In this document: piece after piece, positions 5,079 to 5,745 of the stretch | How the letters are laid out: every line of letters begins with the position of its first letter | Position numbering within the stretch: the first letter of the stretch is position 1 | Assembly (NCBI GenBank): GCA_913062745.1 | Contig: CAJXXJ010000276.1 | Location: 1 to 5,745 of the forward strand | DNA from: an uncultured Phaeodactylibacter sp. | GTDB taxonomy: Bacteria; Bacteroidota; Bacteroidia; Chitinophagales; Saprospiraceae | Direction of reading: 5' to 3' | DNA: 5,745 nucleotides | Position numbers and translations under genes: made by a program | The notes under the pieces: model-generated | Databases searched by the model: none | Told to the model about the DNA's origin: nothing | Seen by the model: the letters and a program-made list of their open reading frames with translations, nothing else

Positions 5079-5745
5079 ATGAGTAAGAAAATGAGTCTGC
5101 TAGGCTTGCTTGTGCTAGCAGCAATGACGGCCGTTGCTCAATCGGCTCACCTGCACGGGCGCATCACGGATGCTACCACCAGCGAACCACTCATCGGAGC
5201 AACCCTCCGCGCCGGCGACCGCGGCACAGTAACCAACTACAACGGCGGATATACCCTACAGCTGCCCCCGGGCGACTACCAGCTGCAAGCCAATTACGTA
5301 GGCTACGAGACTTTCACCACGGATATCAGCATTCAGGCAGGCGACTCCCTGCAGCTCAACATCGACCTGAACCCGCGTGCCACCGTCCTGGAAACGGCTA
5401 CTGTAACCAGCGGCAAATACCAAAAACCGCTCAGCGAGGTGACGGTCTCCCTTGAGGTACTGAGGCCAGACCTTATACAAAGCACCGGCAAAGTCACTCT
5501 GGACCAGGCGCTGGAGAAAATCCCGGGCGTGACCATTATTGACGGGCAGGCCAACATACGGGGGGGCTCCGGCTACTCGCAGGGGGCCGGCAGCCGGGTA
5601 CTGTTGCTGGTGGACGACATCCCCATCCTCTCAGCAGATGCCGGCTTCCCTAACTGGGATGATGTGCCCATCGAAAATATTGCGCAGGTGGAAGTGGTCA
5701 AGGGGGCTGCTTCTGCCCTGTACGGCTCTTCCGCCCTGAACGGCA
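5079..5745 (+). CDS. TonB-dependent outer-membrane receptor, N-terminal part
   Basis: The first 222 codons of a TonB-dependent receptor are present; the beta-barrel lies beyond the window. A signal peptide covers residues 1-21 (MSKKMSLLGLLVLAAMTAVAQ). Residues about 24-100 form a carboxypeptidase-regulatory-like domain (HGRITDATTSEPLIGATLRA, GTVTNYNGGYTLQLPPGDY, YVGYET), typical of Bacteroidota receptors. LETATVTS at 104-111 is a plausible TonB box. The plug domain follows, with LDQALEKIPGV (141-151), IRGGSGY (160-166), RVLLLVDDIPI (173-183), VPIENIAQVEVVKGAAS (196-212) and ALYGSSALNG (213-222). It would import a bound ligand across the outer membrane using TonB-ExbBD energy. The plug resembles siderophore/cobalamin-type receptors more than SusC-type glycan importers, but the ligand cannot be assigned. 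No Shine-Dalgarno is visible; the ATG at 5091 is an alternative start, but 5079 keeps the two lysines of the signal peptide. It is divergent from the T9SS cargo genes. Confidence 0.95.
   Translation, partial: MSKKMSLLGLLVLAAMTAVAQSAHLHGRITDATTSEPLIGATLRAGDRGTVTNYNGGYTLQLPPGDYQLQANYVGYETFTTDISIQAGDSLQLNIDLNPRATVLETATVTSGKYQKPLSEVTVSLEVLRPDLIQSTGKVTLDQALEKIPGVTIIDGQANIRGGSGYSQGAGSRVLLLVDDIPILSADAGFPNWDDVPIENIAQVEVVKGAASALYGSSALNG

Noticed and set aside
5079..5745. SusC-type glycan importer / polysaccharide utilisation locus
   Set aside because: The plug sequence is not SusC-like, no SusD is in view, and no glycoside hydrolase is adjacent. Only the general TonB-dependent receptor call is supported.

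Overview
This window looks like ordinary chromosomal DNA of a Bacteroidota member, most likely the Saprospiria (Lewinella/Phaeodactylibacter-like). Two secreted proteins end in type IX secretion (T9SS) type A sorting domains. A TonB-dependent receptor carries an N-terminal carboxypeptidase-regulatory-like domain. Start sites lack strong Shine-Dalgarno sequences, and two sites match the Bacteroidota -7 box TAnnTTTG exactly. The secreted proteins are acidic, which would suit a marine or saline lifestyle. The family assignment is inference from gene style; no marker gene is present.

Layout from left to right. Positions 1-1572 (minus strand) hold most of a cytoplasmic S9-family serine peptidase, a beta-propeller plus alpha/beta hydrolase, whose 3' end is cut off by the window edge. 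Positions 1573-1901 are a 329-base intergenic region. It holds a weak minus-strand promoter for the peptidase, a good plus-strand promoter, and a strong 15-bp-stem terminator. The last two together outline a candidate small RNA of about 115 nt on the plus strand. Positions 1902-3707 (minus) encode a 601-residue multidomain T9SS cargo protein. Positions 3708-3946 are a 239-base leader/intercistronic region with two hairpins. Positions 3947-4756 (minus) encode a second, 269-residue T9SS cargo protein. Positions 4757-5078 are an AT-richer divergent promoter region of 322 bases. Positions 5079-5745 (plus) are the first 222 codons of a TonB-dependent outer-membrane receptor, cut off by the right edge.

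The two T9SS proteins share a similar N-terminal module (GxYYE...F.F..P.T through GC...xG.P..G) and the same strand and order, so they look like a duplicated, diverged pair of cell-surface or secreted proteins. Nothing visible gives their ligand or substrate. The divergent receptor shares their control region and may be co-regulated with them. No T9SS machinery, SusD-like partner, mobile element, CRISPR array, tRNA or rRNA is visible. The most unusual item is the candidate plus-strand small RNA between the peptidase gene and the large secreted protein gene.
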